Assembly (NCBI GenBank): GCA_023423535.1
Contig: JAFAFL010000149.1
Span: 1 to 64,000 of the forward strand
DNA length: 64,000 nucleotides
Direction of reading: 5' to 3'
Origin: Pseudomonadota bacterium
GTDB taxonomy: Bacteria; Myxococcota; Myxococcia; Myxococcales; Myxococcaceae
How positions within the stretch are numbered: the first letter of the stretch is position 1; the number at the start of each line of letters is the position of its first letter. A program made the translations under genes and the position numbers. The notes beneath the pieces were generated by a model, which was not told where the DNA came from, made no database searches, and saw only the letters and a program-made list of their open reading frames with translations. Shown here in pieces: positions 24,619 through 33,652 of the stretch.

Positions 24619-27612
24619 ATGGCGAGGCGGGAGATTCGGAGCGCGGTGTCGGCGATCCTCATGTCGGCTGCCCTGGTCGCATGTCACGACGGCGACTGGG
24701 TGAAGTCGGTCCACGCGACTGCGGTGTTCGACCAGGCAGCGCTGGATTTCGGTGAGGTGCCGGTGGGTGAGTGGCGTGAGCGCGAGATCGTCGTCCGCAA
24801 CGTGGGGCACGTTCCGTTCACGCTGGTCGAGGCACTCGAGCTGGAAGGCAATCCGTCCTTCCACGTGGAGTACGCACAGGAGCTTTTGAAGTCGGGCGAG
24901 ACCCGATCGGTGAAGGTGAAGTTCCACCCGCTGAAAGAGGGTGAGCTGAAGAGCTCGGTGAAGGTGCAGACCGACGCGCTCTGGCGGTCCGAGGATCCGG
25001 TGTTCGTGCGCGGCGTGGGCACGCCGACGCCGATCCAGTTCGACCCACCGCTGATCGACTTCGAGACGCTGGAGGTCGAGTCGGATCGCGAGCTGGAGCT
25101 GAACGTCACCAACCCGGTGGACATCCCGCTCTCCGTCGCGGTGCAGCACGACGGCACGGGCGAGTTCACCACCGACACGATCAACGTCCCGCCGAAGAGC
25201 ACGGTGAAGGTGAAGGCGAAGTTCGCTCCCACCACGCTCGGTGATCGCGGCGCGCGGGTGCAGGTCCGTGCCTGCGCCGACTGCACGCCGGCGGAGGTGG
25301 AGCTCAAGGGCCGCTCGGTGGCGCACGCCTTCGAGTTCGTCCCCGCGCCGATTCCGTTCGACGAGATCCCGGTGCACGAGCGCACGCAGTCCTTCACGCG
25401 CATGACGAACATCACCTGGCGTCCGGTCGCGATCAGCGCGCTGCGCACCAGCGACGAGTCCTTCGTGCCGCTCGACAACCTCGGTGGGCGCAACCTCGGG
25501 CCGGGCGAGACGGTCCCGGTGCCGATGGAGTTCGCCGCACGCTTCGCGGGCCCGAACGTGGGCACGCTGGACGTGGACTACACCTCGAACAAGGCGCGCT
25601 CGGCGCAGGTCATCCTCGACGCGCGTGGCGGCCGCGCACAGCTCGCGCTCACGCCGATCGACATCGACTTCGGCGAGGTCCCCATGGGCGGCAAGTCCGG
25701 CCGCACGGTGCGCCTGACCAACGCGGGCGCGAACGGTCCGGTCGTCTTCATCGGCACCGACGCGCAGGGTTCGGCCGAGCACTTCGGCGTGGGTCGTCCG
25801 CGGCGTGACGGCACCACCACCGACTGGTCCGGCGGCGCCTGGCCGCGCTTCGATGCACCGGCCATCGAGATCCAGCCGGGCGCGGACTACCTCGACGTGG
25901 AGGTCTTCTTCCAGCCCACCGGCGTGGGCGAGTTCGCCGCCACCATCGGCTTCCGCACCGACGATCCGAACCCGGCCGACGCGGTGCGCTGGGTGACGGT
26001 GCGCGGACGCTCGTACGACCCCGGCATCTGCAAGTGGCGCGTGCTGCCGTGGCCGGCGCTCGACTTCGGCAACGTGAACCCGGGCGGCGAGGCGATCCTC
26101 GGCTTCCGCTTCGAGAACGCGGGCGCGGACACCTGCGCGGTGAAGGACATCCAGCTCTCCAACGACGCGGGCGGCGTGTTCTTCCTCCCTGGCGGTGACA
26201 TCCCCGGCGGCGTGGTCCCGTTCGACACCGCGTTCAGCGCGATGATCGGCGTGCGTCCGACGACGCCCGGCGCCTACGAGGGCGAACTCTCGATCACCAT
26301 CAACGACCCGGCGAATCCGGTCATCCGGTTGCCGCTTCGGGTGAGCGCGCTGCAGGGCTGTCTCGTCGCCGCGCCGGCCACGCTGGACTTCGGGCCCATC
26401 CGCTACGACTGCTCGCCGGAGCCCCGGCGCGTGCACGTCTCCAACGCGTGCCCCAATCCGATCACCGTCGATGGCGCGCGAATCGGCGACGGCACGAGCA
26501 CGCAGTACAGCCTCACCGAACAGCCCACCTTCCCGCTCACGCTGCAGCCGGGTGAGGGCTTCGAGGTCGAGGTGACCTACGCGCGCAACGTGCTCGGTCA
26601 GCACTACAGCCCGTTGTTCATCTCCACGGCCGCGGACCCGGTGCCTTTCACCGTGCCGCTGTGGGCCGAGACGAACCACGAGGGCAGCGCGGTGGATCGC
26701 TTCACCCAGGGCACCGCGAACCAGGTGGACGTGCTCTTCGTGGTCTCGAACACCACGACCATGGCGCCGTACCAGGCGCGCCTGCAGTCGGCCATCCCCG
26801 GCTTCGTCTCCAGCGCCGAGTCGCAGGGCCTCTCGGTGCAGGTGGGCGTGACGAGCACCGGTCTCGTGGCGCGCAACGTGTGCGGTGGCGCGTCGCAGGG
26901 CGGTGACGCGGGCCGGCTAGTGCCGGTGGATGGTGCACGGCCGAGGATCTACGCGGCGGCCTCCGCCAACGTCTCCGGCATCCAGCAGAACGTGGGCGTG
27001 GGCGCGTGCCACAACCTCGTGCAGGGCCTCGAGACGATGCGCATGGCGCTGTCCTCTCCGCTGATCGACCGCACGGATGATCCGCGCACCGCGCAGCCGA
27101 ACGACGGCAACCTCGGCTTCCTCCGTCCGTCGGCGCGGCTCGCGGTGGTGTTCCTCGCCGACGAGGACGACCACTCCGGCTTCGGCGCGGGCTCGTACGT
27201 CGAGTTCCTCCGCGGCCTGAAGGGTCCGAACCAGTCGCACCGCACGCAGGCCTTCGCCATCGTGCCGGACGGTTCGTGCGCGCCGAACAGCACCGTGACG
27301 CCCGACGCGCCGCGGTTCCAGCGGGTCGCCCGCGATACGGGCGGTGCGGTCCATCCGGTGTGCGCGTCCTCGTACTCGAGCCTGCTCGGCCAGGTGCTGT
27401 CGCGGGCGTCCGGTCCGCAGCGGGACTTCCAGCTCTCGTTCCAGGCGGCGGGCCCGAGCGACATCCGCGTGTACGTCAACGGCACCCGCGTGGAGGCCTG
27501 GACCTTCGACGCGACCCGCAACGCGATCGTGTTCGACGCCGGCAGCGTGCCTGCACCCGGCCAGACCATCGAGGTCCGCTACACGAGTGAGTGCGGCACG
27601 GTGACGCAGTAG
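24619..27612 (+). CDS. Large lipoprotein with choice-of-anchor-D repeats and a degenerate vWA-like domain
   Basis: A 997-aa exported protein with a type II signal peptide ending in LVAC (Cys24). Residues 30-680 hold about six immunoglobulin-like repeats of the HYDIN/choice-of-anchor-D type, each starting with a LDFGEVPVG-like strand (ALDFGEVPVGEWRE, DIDFGEVPMGGKSGR, ALDFGNVNPGGEA, TLDFGPIRYD). From about residue 700 a von Willebrand A-like domain follows, but the MIDAS consensus DxSxS is replaced by SNTTTM. The later DEDDHSGFG fits the usual second metal loop. It is probably an envelope adhesion or scaffold protein. It stands alone, with a strong terminator after it. Confidence 0.75.
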   Translation: MARREIRSAVSAILMSAALVACHDGDWVKSVHATAVFDQAALDFGEVPVGEWREREIVVRNVGHVPFTLVEALELEGNPSFHVEYAQELLKSGETRSVKVKFHPLKEGELKSSVKVQTDALWRSEDPVFVRGVGTPTPIQFDPPLIDFETLEVESDRELELNVTNPVDIPLSVAVQHDGTGEFTTDTINVPPKSTVKVKAKFAPTTLGDRGARVQVRACADCTPAEVELKGRSVAHAFEFVPAPIPFDEIPVHERTQSFTRMTNITWRPVAISALRTSDESFVPLDNLGGRNLGPGETVPVPMEFAARFAGPNVGTLDVDYTSNKARSAQVILDARGGRAQLALTPIDIDFGEVPMGGKSGRTVRLTNAGANGPVVFIGTDAQGSAEHFGVGRPRRDGTTTDWSGGAWPRFDAPAIEIQPGADYLDVEVFFQPTGVGEFAATIGFRTDDPNPADAVRWVTVRGRSYDPGICKWRVLPWPALDFGNVNPGGEAILGFRFENAGADTCAVKDIQLSNDAGGVFFLPGGDIPGGVVPFDTAFSAMIGVRPTTPGAYEGELSITINDPANPVIRLPLRVSALQGCLVAAPATLDFGPIRYDCSPEPRRVHVSNACPNPITVDGARIGDGTSTQYSLTEQPTFPLTLQPGEGFEVEVTYARNVLGQHYSPLFISTAADPVPFTVPLWAETNHEGSAVDRFTQGTANQVDVLFVVSNTTTMAPYQARLQSAIPGFVSSAESQGLSVQVGVTSTGLVARNVCGGASQGGDAGRLVPVDGARPRIYAAASANVSGIQQNVGVGACHNLVQGLETMRMALSSPLIDRTDDPRTAQPNDGNLGFLRPSARLAVVFLADEDDHSGFGAGSYVEFLRGLKGPNQSHRTQAFAIVPDGSCAPNSTVTPDAPRFQRVARDTGGAVHPVCASSYSSLLGQVLSRASGPQRDFQLSFQAAGPSDIRVYVNGTRVEAWTFDATRNAIVFDAGSVPAPGQTIEVRYTSECGTVTQ

Positions 27613-27635
27613 CGGCCGTTCGTTGAAGCTTCAGT

Positions 27636-27679
27636 GAGGGGGGCCATCGCCGGCGCGCGGTGGCGCCCCTCTTCTCTTT
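27636..27679 (+). terminator. Rho-independent terminator after the choice-of-anchor-D lipoprotein
   Basis: An 11-bp stem (27636-27646 with 27661-27671, one mismatch) and a 14-base loop are followed by TTCTCTTT. It sits 24 bp after the stop codon at 27612. Confidence 0.65.
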
Positions 27680-27708
27680 GCGGGCAATGCACGCGTTACG
27701 GTCGGTGG

Positions 27709-28590
27709 ATGGGACACGACCACCGACACGGCAAGCACGGACATGGCGAAGGGCACCACGGGCACGGTCACGCTCACGGGGGCACGCACGATGGCGCGGA
27801 AGGGATGGCCGAGCTGCTCGACCTCGACGCGGACGTGCTCCACGAGCATCACCGGGAGCTGATCGCGTGGGCGGGCTCGCTGGTCGCTCAGGACCGTCCC
27901 GTTCGGATCATCGATCTCGGGGCGGGAAGCGGGACCGGAACGCTGGCGCTCGCGCGGCACCTGCCGCGTGCCGAGGTGATCGCGGTGGACATGGACGAGC
28001 ACATGCTCGAGCACCTGCGACATCGAGCCACCGAAGCAGGGCTCGCCGATCGCGTGCGATCCGTGCGCGTGGACCTGGACGCTGCGCAGTGGCCTGAAGA
28101 TCTCGGGCCCGCCGAGCTCGTGTGGGCCTCGGCCTCGATGCATCACCTCGCCGATCCGGATCGCACGCTCGCGCAGGTGCGTGGGCTGCTTCGTCCCGGC
28201 GGCGCCTTCATGATCACCGAGCTCGATTCTTTTCCACGGTTCCTTGCCGATCCCGCGGACGCTGCGTTGGAGGAGCGTTGTCATGCGGAGCTCGATCAGT
28301 TCCGACGCAACGCGGGCATGCACATGGGGCTCGACTGGGGCGCACGGTTGAAGGCGGCGGGCTTCGAGCTCGTCGCCGAACGCCACTTCGACATCGCGGT
28401 GCAACCACCACTGCCGACCAACGCGCGGCGCTATGCGGAGCTCGCCATCGGGCGCATGCGCGAGCGACTCGCGGACCGGCTCAGCGCCGAAGACCTGAAC
28501 GCGCTCGACGCGCTGTTCGCGACGGTGAAGGACCGAGACGATCTGGTGGTCCGCACGACGCGCACCGTGTGGATCGGCCGGCGCCCATAG
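27709..28590 (+). CDS. Class I SAM-dependent methyltransferase with His-rich N-terminus
   Basis: A 293-aa methyltransferase. SAM motif I is IIDLGAGSGTGTLAL near 63-77, followed by an acidic end of beta-2 (VIAVDMDEHML) and the motif SASMHHLADPDR, typical of UbiE/MenG-like small-molecule methyltransferases. The odd part is the first 29 residues, which contain 11 histidines alternating with Gly, Asp and Lys, a likely metal-binding tail. The ATG at 27709 is chosen because it begins this tail. No neighbours hint at a substrate. Confidence 0.8.
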   Translation: MGHDHRHGKHGHGEGHHGHGHAHGGTHDGAEGMAELLDLDADVLHEHHRELIAWAGSLVAQDRPVRIIDLGAGSGTGTLALARHLPRAEVIAVDMDEHMLEHLRHRATEAGLADRVRSVRVDLDAAQWPEDLGPAELVWASASMHHLADPDRTLAQVRGLLRPGGAFMITELDSFPRFLADPADAALEERCHAELDQFRRNAGMHMGLDWGARLKAAGFELVAERHFDIAVQPPLPTNARRYAELAIGRMRERLADRLSAEDLNALDALFATVKDRDDLVVRTTRTVWIGRRP

Positions 28591-28675
28591 CCCGCGTCGG
28601 AGGTGAAACCCGCGCGCGACAGATGGCCTGGCGCATGACCTGACTTCAGTCGCCACCCGTCCTCAAAGAGGTCGG

Positions 28676-28727
28676 CCGAACCGTCAGGAACGTTTGCAGT
28701 TCGGTCACCCTTTCGGAGTGAGTGACC
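28676..28727 (+). promoter_or_regulatory. Two overlapping stem-loops in the leader of the lysozyme/golvesin gene
   Basis: CCGAAC (28676-28681) pairs with GTTCGG (28699-28704), and GGTCAC (28703-28708) pairs with GTGACC (28722-28727). The two stems share two G residues and so cannot both form fully. They lie about 80-130 bp upstream of the lipoprotein start. I do not recognise a known riboswitch. It may be a structured leader or two operator dyads. Confidence 0.3.
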
Positions 28728-28804
28728 TCCTCTGGCACACCCACTGCTCCCCTCCCCCGTAAACCCGCGTGGCGACTGAAACTTCGCCGTGACAGGAGGG
28801 GCAG

Positions 28805-29986
28805 ATGGGCACCTTTCGATTCGCGCTGTCCGCCGTCGTTCTCGCCGCGCTGACCGCCGGTTGCGGCGGCGAGCTGGAGCTGGTGTCCGACAATCAGACG
28901 CCCGGCGAGGATCCGCGCAGCGAGGAATTGCGGCAGATGGACGCGGCGCTGGGCTCGCTGAACATGCACAACCTGCTCACCGACGAGGACATGGCGGGCT
29001 ACCAGTGGGTGACCGTCGCGCAGGTGCAGAGCTTCCTGCAGTCGAAGGGCAGCTACCTCGCGAACTACACCGACCCGCAGTGGGGAAAGACCGCGGCGCA
29101 GCTCATCGTGCAGCGCAGCCGCGCGTACGACATCAACCCCGTGTACATGCTCGCGCGCATCGAGACCGAGTCCGGCCTCATCCGCAGCGGCACCTCGACG
29201 AACCTGCACAAGGCCACCGGCTGCGCGTGCCCCGACAGCGGCGGCTGCAGCACCACCTGGTCCGGCTTCGGCAACCAGATCGAGTGCTCGGCGATGAAGT
29301 TCCGCGGCTACCTCGACGACCTCGAGGCCGGAGGCACGACGATCAGCGGCTGGAAGAAGGGCGTGGCGAAGAAGACCTCCGACAACTGCTGGGTCACGCC
29401 CGCGAACAACGCCACCGCCGCGCTCTACACGTACACGCCCTGGGTCGGCGCCTACGCCTCGCAGTGCGGGACGAGCCAGTGGGGAGGCTCGTCACTCGTC
29501 GCGCTGTTGTACGGCAACTTCAAGAGCAGCCCGGTCTGGGTCGAGCCGACGCCCGCGCCTTCGACGACGATCATCGTCGACAGCCACGACGCGAAGAACG
29601 ATCCGGCGGTGGCGAGGGTCTCGCACTCCGACGCCTGGACCTCGACGTCGGCCACGGCCGGCTTCTACGGGACCGGCTACCTCTTCGCCTCCGCCGCGCC
29701 GATCAGCGACACCTTCGACTTCTGGTTCTACCTCCCGGCCGCAGGCACGCGGACGGTGGACGCGTGGTGGACGCAGGGCTCGAACCGCTCGAGCTCCGTG
29801 CCCTTCATGGCGACCAACGCGAGCGGCACGAAGGTCGGCACCGCCTACGCGAACCAGCAGCTCAACGGCGGGAAGTGGAACACGCTCGGCACCTGGAGCT
29901 TCACCAAGGGCTGGAACCGCATCCGCCTCTCGCGCTGGACGAGCGCCACCGGCGTGGTCATCGCCGACGCGGTGCGCATCCGCTGA
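28805..29986 (+). CDS. Lipoprotein with lysozyme-like and golvesin C-terminal-like domains
   Basis: A 393-aa exported lipoprotein (lipobox LTAGC, Cys20) with a near-perfect AGGAGGGG ribosome site. Residues 95-240 resemble a lysozyme-like fold: [22 protein letters not shown] carries the helix with a candidate catalytic Glu120 or Glu122, and cysteine-rich loops follow ([13 protein letters not shown]). From about 260 the sequence matches the golvesin/xanthan-lyase C-terminal type beta domain ([43 protein letters not shown]), which binds carbohydrate. It is likely a cell-wall- or polysaccharide-directed enzyme at the surface. It precedes another lytic gene, so the two may cooperate. Confidence 0.75.
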   Translation: MGTFRFALSAVVLAALTAGCGGELELVSDNQTPGEDPRSEELRQMDAALGSLNMHNLLTDEDMAGYQWVTVAQVQSFLQSKGSYLANYTDPQWGKTAAQLIVQRSRAYDINPVYMLARIETESGLIRSGTSTNLHKATGCACPDSGGCSTTWSGFGNQIECSAMKFRGYLDDLEAGGTTISGWKKGVAKKTSDNCWVTPANNATAALYTYTPWVGAYASQCGTSQWGGSSLVALLYGNFKSSPVWVEPTPAPSTTIIVDSHDAKNDPAVARVSHSDAWTSTSATAGFYGTGYLFASAAPISDTFDFWFYLPAAGTRTVDAWWTQGSNRSSSVPFMATNASGTKVGTAYANQQLNGGKWNTLGTWSFTKGWNRIRLSRWTSATGVVIADAVRIR

Positions 29987-29989
29987 CCG

Positions 29990-30001
29990 GCAATATATTT
30001 C
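29990..30001. promoter_or_regulatory. AT-rich motif GCAATATATTTC, second copy
   Basis: An exact repeat of 19143-19154. It begins four bases after the stop of the preceding lipoprotein and ends about 87 bp upstream of the GH19 gene start. Confidence 0.35.
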
Positions 30002-30088
30002 ATGTTTCTCGCTTTCTGAGACGCCGCCGCAACCGCGCGGGGCCCGGCCCGGATAACCGGAGAGGTCCCCGCCCCGAGGAGCCCTTTC

Positions 30089-31741
30089 ATGTCGCTCGCA
30101 TCCCTGAAGCGCGCCGACGCGCGAGGCAACGAGGCCATCTCGCGGGCGCTGCAGTCGCAGCAGTCGCTCGCCGAGGGCACCACCGCCAACGCGGTGAAGT
30201 GGCTGGAGCGGATGCTGCGCACTGCCGGCTTCGATCCCGGCGTGCAGGACACGAAGTTCACCGCGCAGACGGCAAAGGCGCTGCGGGCGTTCCAGAAGGC
30301 GCGCGGGCTCTCCGTCACCGGCCAGCTGGATGCGAAGACCTTCGCCGCGCTGAAGGCGGTGCAGACGCGCGTGCGCAACCACCACGGCCGCGACGTGTTC
30401 GGCGTTGGCCAGCGCGACGCGGAGGTGAAGACCGCGGAGAAGCGGCTCGCGCGGCTCGGCTACGACGTGGGGAAGATCGACGGCACCTTCGACGCGAAGA
30501 CGAAGGCGGCGGTCGAGCAGTTCCAGCGCGACCAGGGCAAGGCGGACGTAGGAAGGGTCAGCGGGGTGCTCGGCGAGCGTGCGCAGGCGTCGCTGCAGCG
30601 GGAAACGAAGGCCCTCTCCCACACGCCCTGGCGCGGGCGCGTCACGCAGGCGGTGGCGCAGAAGAAGCGGCTCGACGCGGAGACCGCTCGCGAGGCGAAG
30701 AAGCTCCGCGAGGTGCCGGTCCTCGACCCGTCCACCGGTGCGCCGAAGCTCGATGCCGAGGGGAACCCGGTCACCCGGAAGCTCACCGGGCTCATGCTCG
30801 GTGACGAGGGCCGCGCGGTGAAGAACCTGCAGCTGCACCTCAAGCGCGCGGGCTTCGATCCGAAGGGCGTGGACGGCCGCTTCGACGCGCGGACCGAGGG
30901 CGCGCTGAAGGCATTCCAGCAGCGGATGGGCCTCGAGGCGACGGGGAGGCTCGGGCCGGGGACGTGGCGGGCCCTCTCCTCGCGCGTCATCTACGCGAAG
31001 AACGGCACCAGCCCGGCGCAGAACGTGGGCGAGAAGAGCGCCGCGGTGAAGCGCAGCGAGGAGCTGCTGAAGAAGCTCGGGCTGAACCCCGGCAAGGTGG
31101 ACGGGCTCTTCGACGCGCGCACCCGGGCGGCGTCTCGCAAGTTCGAGCGGATGTACGGGATGGCCGTGGACGGGGCCATCGGCGCGGGGCAGCTCGCGAA
31201 GATGAAGCAGGCCGCGAAGGACGTGACGCTCGGTCAGCTCCGCGCGGTGATGCCGCTGCTCTCGGAGGCGAAGGCGCGCGCGTACCTCCCGCTGCTCAAC
31301 CGGGCGATGGCCGAGGCGCAGATCACCACCACCAAGCGCAAGGCGATGTTCCTCGCGCAGCTCGCGCACGAGAGCGTGCAGCTGCGCTACTTCGAGGAGA
31401 TCGCCAGCGGCGCCGCCTACGAGGGCCGGCGCGATCTGGGCAACGTGCGACCGGGCGACGGCGTCCGCTACAAGGGCCGCGGACCGATCCAGATCACCGG
31501 CCGGGCGAACTACCGCGCCGCCGGCAAGGCGCTGGGGCTTCCGCTGGAGGCGAACCCGAAGATGGCGAGCCGGCCCTCCGTCGGCTTCCGGATCGCGGCC
31601 TGGTACTGGAAGAGCCGCGGCCTCAACGCCTACGCGGACCGGGGCGACTTTCGCGGCGTCACCCTCCGCATCAACGGCGGCTACAACGGCTACAGCGACC
31701 GGCTGAACTACTACCGCAAGGCGCTGCGGGCGCTGACGTAG
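30089..31741 (+). CDS. Peptidoglycan-binding repeats plus GH19 lytic enzyme
   Basis: A 550-aa protein with about four PG_binding_1 repeats, visible as repeated D-G-x-F-D-A-x-T-x-x-A-x-x-x-F-Q patterns near residues 30-85, 110-160, 240-295 and 310-365. A GH19 chitinase/endolysin-type catalytic domain follows from about 395. The catalytic Glu is probably in [15 protein letters not shown] near 426. [15 protein letters not shown] and the ING-type end ([16 protein letters not shown]) are hallmarks. It has no signal peptide despite an extracellular substrate, so export must be unusual: lysis, a contractile injection system or a non-classical route. GAGGAG lies upstream of the ATG. Confidence 0.85.
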   Translation: MSLASLKRADARGNEAISRALQSQQSLAEGTTANAVKWLERMLRTAGFDPGVQDTKFTAQTAKALRAFQKARGLSVTGQLDAKTFAALKAVQTRVRNHHGRDVFGVGQRDAEVKTAEKRLARLGYDVGKIDGTFDAKTKAAVEQFQRDQGKADVGRVSGVLGERAQASLQRETKALSHTPWRGRVTQAVAQKKRLDAETAREAKKLREVPVLDPSTGAPKLDAEGNPVTRKLTGLMLGDEGRAVKNLQLHLKRAGFDPKGVDGRFDARTEGALKAFQQRMGLEATGRLGPGTWRALSSRVIYAKNGTSPAQNVGEKSAAVKRSEELLKKLGLNPGKVDGLFDARTRAASRKFERMYGMAVDGAIGAGQLAKMKQAAKDVTLGQLRAVMPLLSEAKARAYLPLLNRAMAEAQITTTKRKAMFLAQLAHESVQLRYFEEIASGAAYEGRRDLGNVRPGDGVRYKGRGPIQITGRANYRAAGKALGLPLEANPKMASRPSVGFRIAAWYWKSRGLNAYADRGDFRGVTLRINGGYNGYSDRLNYYRKALRALT

Positions 31742-31831
31742 AGACCGCGCGGCATGACGTGCGCTTGGGAAGGGCTCGCGCCGGGGTTATCCTGACTTCG
31801 CGTTCACGTCCCACTGCGTGCGCGCGTTCGG

Positions 31832-32923
31832 ATGCCCGAGGCCTTCGGTCGTTACCAGCTCCTGCGGCGGCTCGCGGTCGGCGGGATGGGCGAGGTGTTC
31901 CTCGCGCGGCAGGTCGGCGCCGGCGGGTTCGAGAAGCTGCTCGTGGTGAAGCGCGTCCTCCCCCACCTCGCCGAGGAGGAGGACTTCATCGAGATGCTCT
32001 TCGACGAAGCGCGCATCGCCGCGGCGCTGAACCACCCGAACATCTCGCAGATCTTCGATCTCGGAGAGGTGGACGGCGTCTTCTACATCGCCATGGAGTA
32101 CATCCACGGCGAGTCGCTGCGCGTCGTGAACGCGAAGGCGGACGACGAGCTCGGCGGGCTGCCGCTGGCGCTGAAGTGCCGGATCATCGCGGACGCCGCG
32201 GCGGGCCTCGACTTCGCGCACCGGGCAAAGACCGCGACCGGCAAGCCGCTCGGACTCATCCACCGCGACATCTCGCCGCAGAACATCCTCATCGGCTTCA
32301 ACGGCTCGGTGAAGATGATCGACTTCGGTGTGGCGAAGGCGGTGGGGAAGATCAGCAACACGCTCACCGGCACCATCAAGGGCAAGTACGCGTACATGTC
32401 CCCGGAGCAGGCGCGCGGCGAGGAGCTCGATCACCGCAGCGACATCTTCGGGCTCGGCACCGTCTTCTACGAGGTCCTCACCTCCTCGCGGCTCTTCAAG
32501 CGCGAGAACGACACCGCGACGTTGAAGGCCGTGGTCGGCGCGAAGATCGTCCCGCCCTCGCAGGCGGTGAAGGGGCTGCCGAAGGGACTCGATCCGATCG
32601 TCCTCAAGGCGCTGGCCCGCCCGCGCAGCGAGCGCTACCAGACGATGGGCGAGTTCCAGCTCGAGCTCGAGGACTTCCTCGTCCAGCAGCGGCTGCCGGG
32701 CACCGTGGCGCACCTCTCCGCCTTCATGCGCGAGCTCTTCCGCGACGAGCTCGCCGAGGACCGCTTCCACTCCGAGCCCACCCAGGTCGCGGTCTCGCCG
32801 TTCCATGCCGGCCACGGCACTGCGCCTTCGGCAGCACCGGCCGCGACGGCCGCTCCCACGTCACCCGGCGCGCCGCGCACCTCGCGACCCAGCGGAACGA
32901 AGAAGTCGCTGAAGAAGCCGTAG
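31832..32923 (+). CDS. Soluble Ser/Thr protein kinase
   Basis: A 363-aa Pkn-type kinase with all motifs: Gly loop AVGGMGEVFLARQ, Lys in VVKRVLP, catalytic HRD in LIHRDISPQNIL near 144, DFG in MIDFGVAKAV near 163, activation segment TLTGTIKGKYAYMSPEQARG. The C-terminal 55 residues are low-complexity Ala/Pro/Thr with a basic end and no membrane segment, so it is cytosolic. It is followed 43 bp later by a small lipoprotein. Input and targets unknown. Confidence 0.88.
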   Translation: MPEAFGRYQLLRRLAVGGMGEVFLARQVGAGGFEKLLVVKRVLPHLAEEEDFIEMLFDEARIAAALNHPNISQIFDLGEVDGVFYIAMEYIHGESLRVVNAKADDELGGLPLALKCRIIADAAAGLDFAHRAKTATGKPLGLIHRDISPQNILIGFNGSVKMIDFGVAKAVGKISNTLTGTIKGKYAYMSPEQARGEELDHRSDIFGLGTVFYEVLTSSRLFKRENDTATLKAVVGAKIVPPSQAVKGLPKGLDPIVLKALARPRSERYQTMGEFQLELEDFLVQQRLPGTVAHLSAFMRELFRDELAEDRFHSEPTQVAVSPFHAGHGTAPSAAPAATAAPTSPGAPRTSRPSGTKKSLKKP

Positions 32924-32966
32924 CGGCCTCGTGGCGCCGAGAGCCGCGAACCGGGATAGTGCCGCC

Positions 32967-33650
32967 ATGCGCGCGCTCCCCGCTCTCTTCCTCCTCACGT
33001 CGCTCGCCGGCTGCGCGAGCACCGCGACCATGCAGTCCGCGCGGCCCATGGGTCACGGCGAGGTGGAGGTCGCGCTGGAGTTGAGCCACGGCGTGGCGCT
33101 TCGTCCGGTGATGCGCCCACCGCTCGCGTCGACAAAGGATCCGCTCGCCGAATTCGTCTCGGTCAACGGCTCGGGCTTCGACCTCTCCGCGAGGGTGGGC
33201 CTCGAAGACGAGATCGACGGGGTGCTGCGGCTCGGCTCCGCGGGCGCGGAGATCGGTCTCAAGCGCGCGCTGTCGCATGCGCCGGACCGGGCGTTCGCGT
33301 GGGCAGGGCTCGTCACTACGCGCGTGAGGCTCGACCTCGCGGCGGAGGTCACCGGAGCGCTGCTGCTGGAGGCGGAGGTCGCGCCGTGGCAGCGCTTCGT
33401 CGTCACACCGCGGCTGCATCTGACCGCCGCCAGCCTGGGCGAGATCGGCTCCGCGCCCATCTCCGGAGTGCACAGCTACAACGTGGCCGGCATCGCGCCG
33501 GGGATCTCGCTCACCTCACTGTCGCGGATCGGCAAGCGCGCCTCGCTGGGGGTCGAGGTCACCGGCAGGCACCGGGGCTATCCGGTGCGCACCGACATGA
33601 CCTGGCCCTTCTGGATCAGCGGCTCGTTCGCGCTGATGATCCGGCAGTAG
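32967..33650 (+). CDS. Predicted outer-membrane lipoprotein
   Basis: A 227-aa exported protein with a short signal ending in LAGC (Cys16). The rest alternates hydrophobic and polar residues in the pattern of amphipathic beta strands (GEVEVALELSHGVALRP, TRVRLDLAAEVTGALLLEAEV, RASLGVEVTGRHRGYPV) and ends SGSFALMIRQ, like a small outer-membrane barrel. No family is recognised. The ATG at 32967 is chosen because it begins the signal peptide. Confidence 0.6.
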   Translation: MRALPALFLLTSLAGCASTATMQSARPMGHGEVEVALELSHGVALRPVMRPPLASTKDPLAEFVSVNGSGFDLSARVGLEDEIDGVLRLGSAGAEIGLKRALSHAPDRAFAWAGLVTTRVRLDLAAEVTGALLLEAEVAPWQRFVVTPRLHLTAASLGEIGSAPISGVHSYNVAGIAPGISLTSLSRIGKRASLGVEVTGRHRGYPVRTDMTWPFWISGSFALMIRQ

Positions 33651-33652
33651 CG

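Noticed and set aside
28591..28804. Known riboswitch class (c-di-GMP, SAM, cobalamin) in the lipoprotein leader
   Set aside because: None of the conserved core sequences of these classes is present; only the simple stems are reported.
31742..31831. Possible sigma-54 promoter before the soluble kinase
   Set aside because: A GG and a GC pair are present (GGCATGACGTGC) but are 10 rather than 12 bases apart, so the -24/-12 rule fails.
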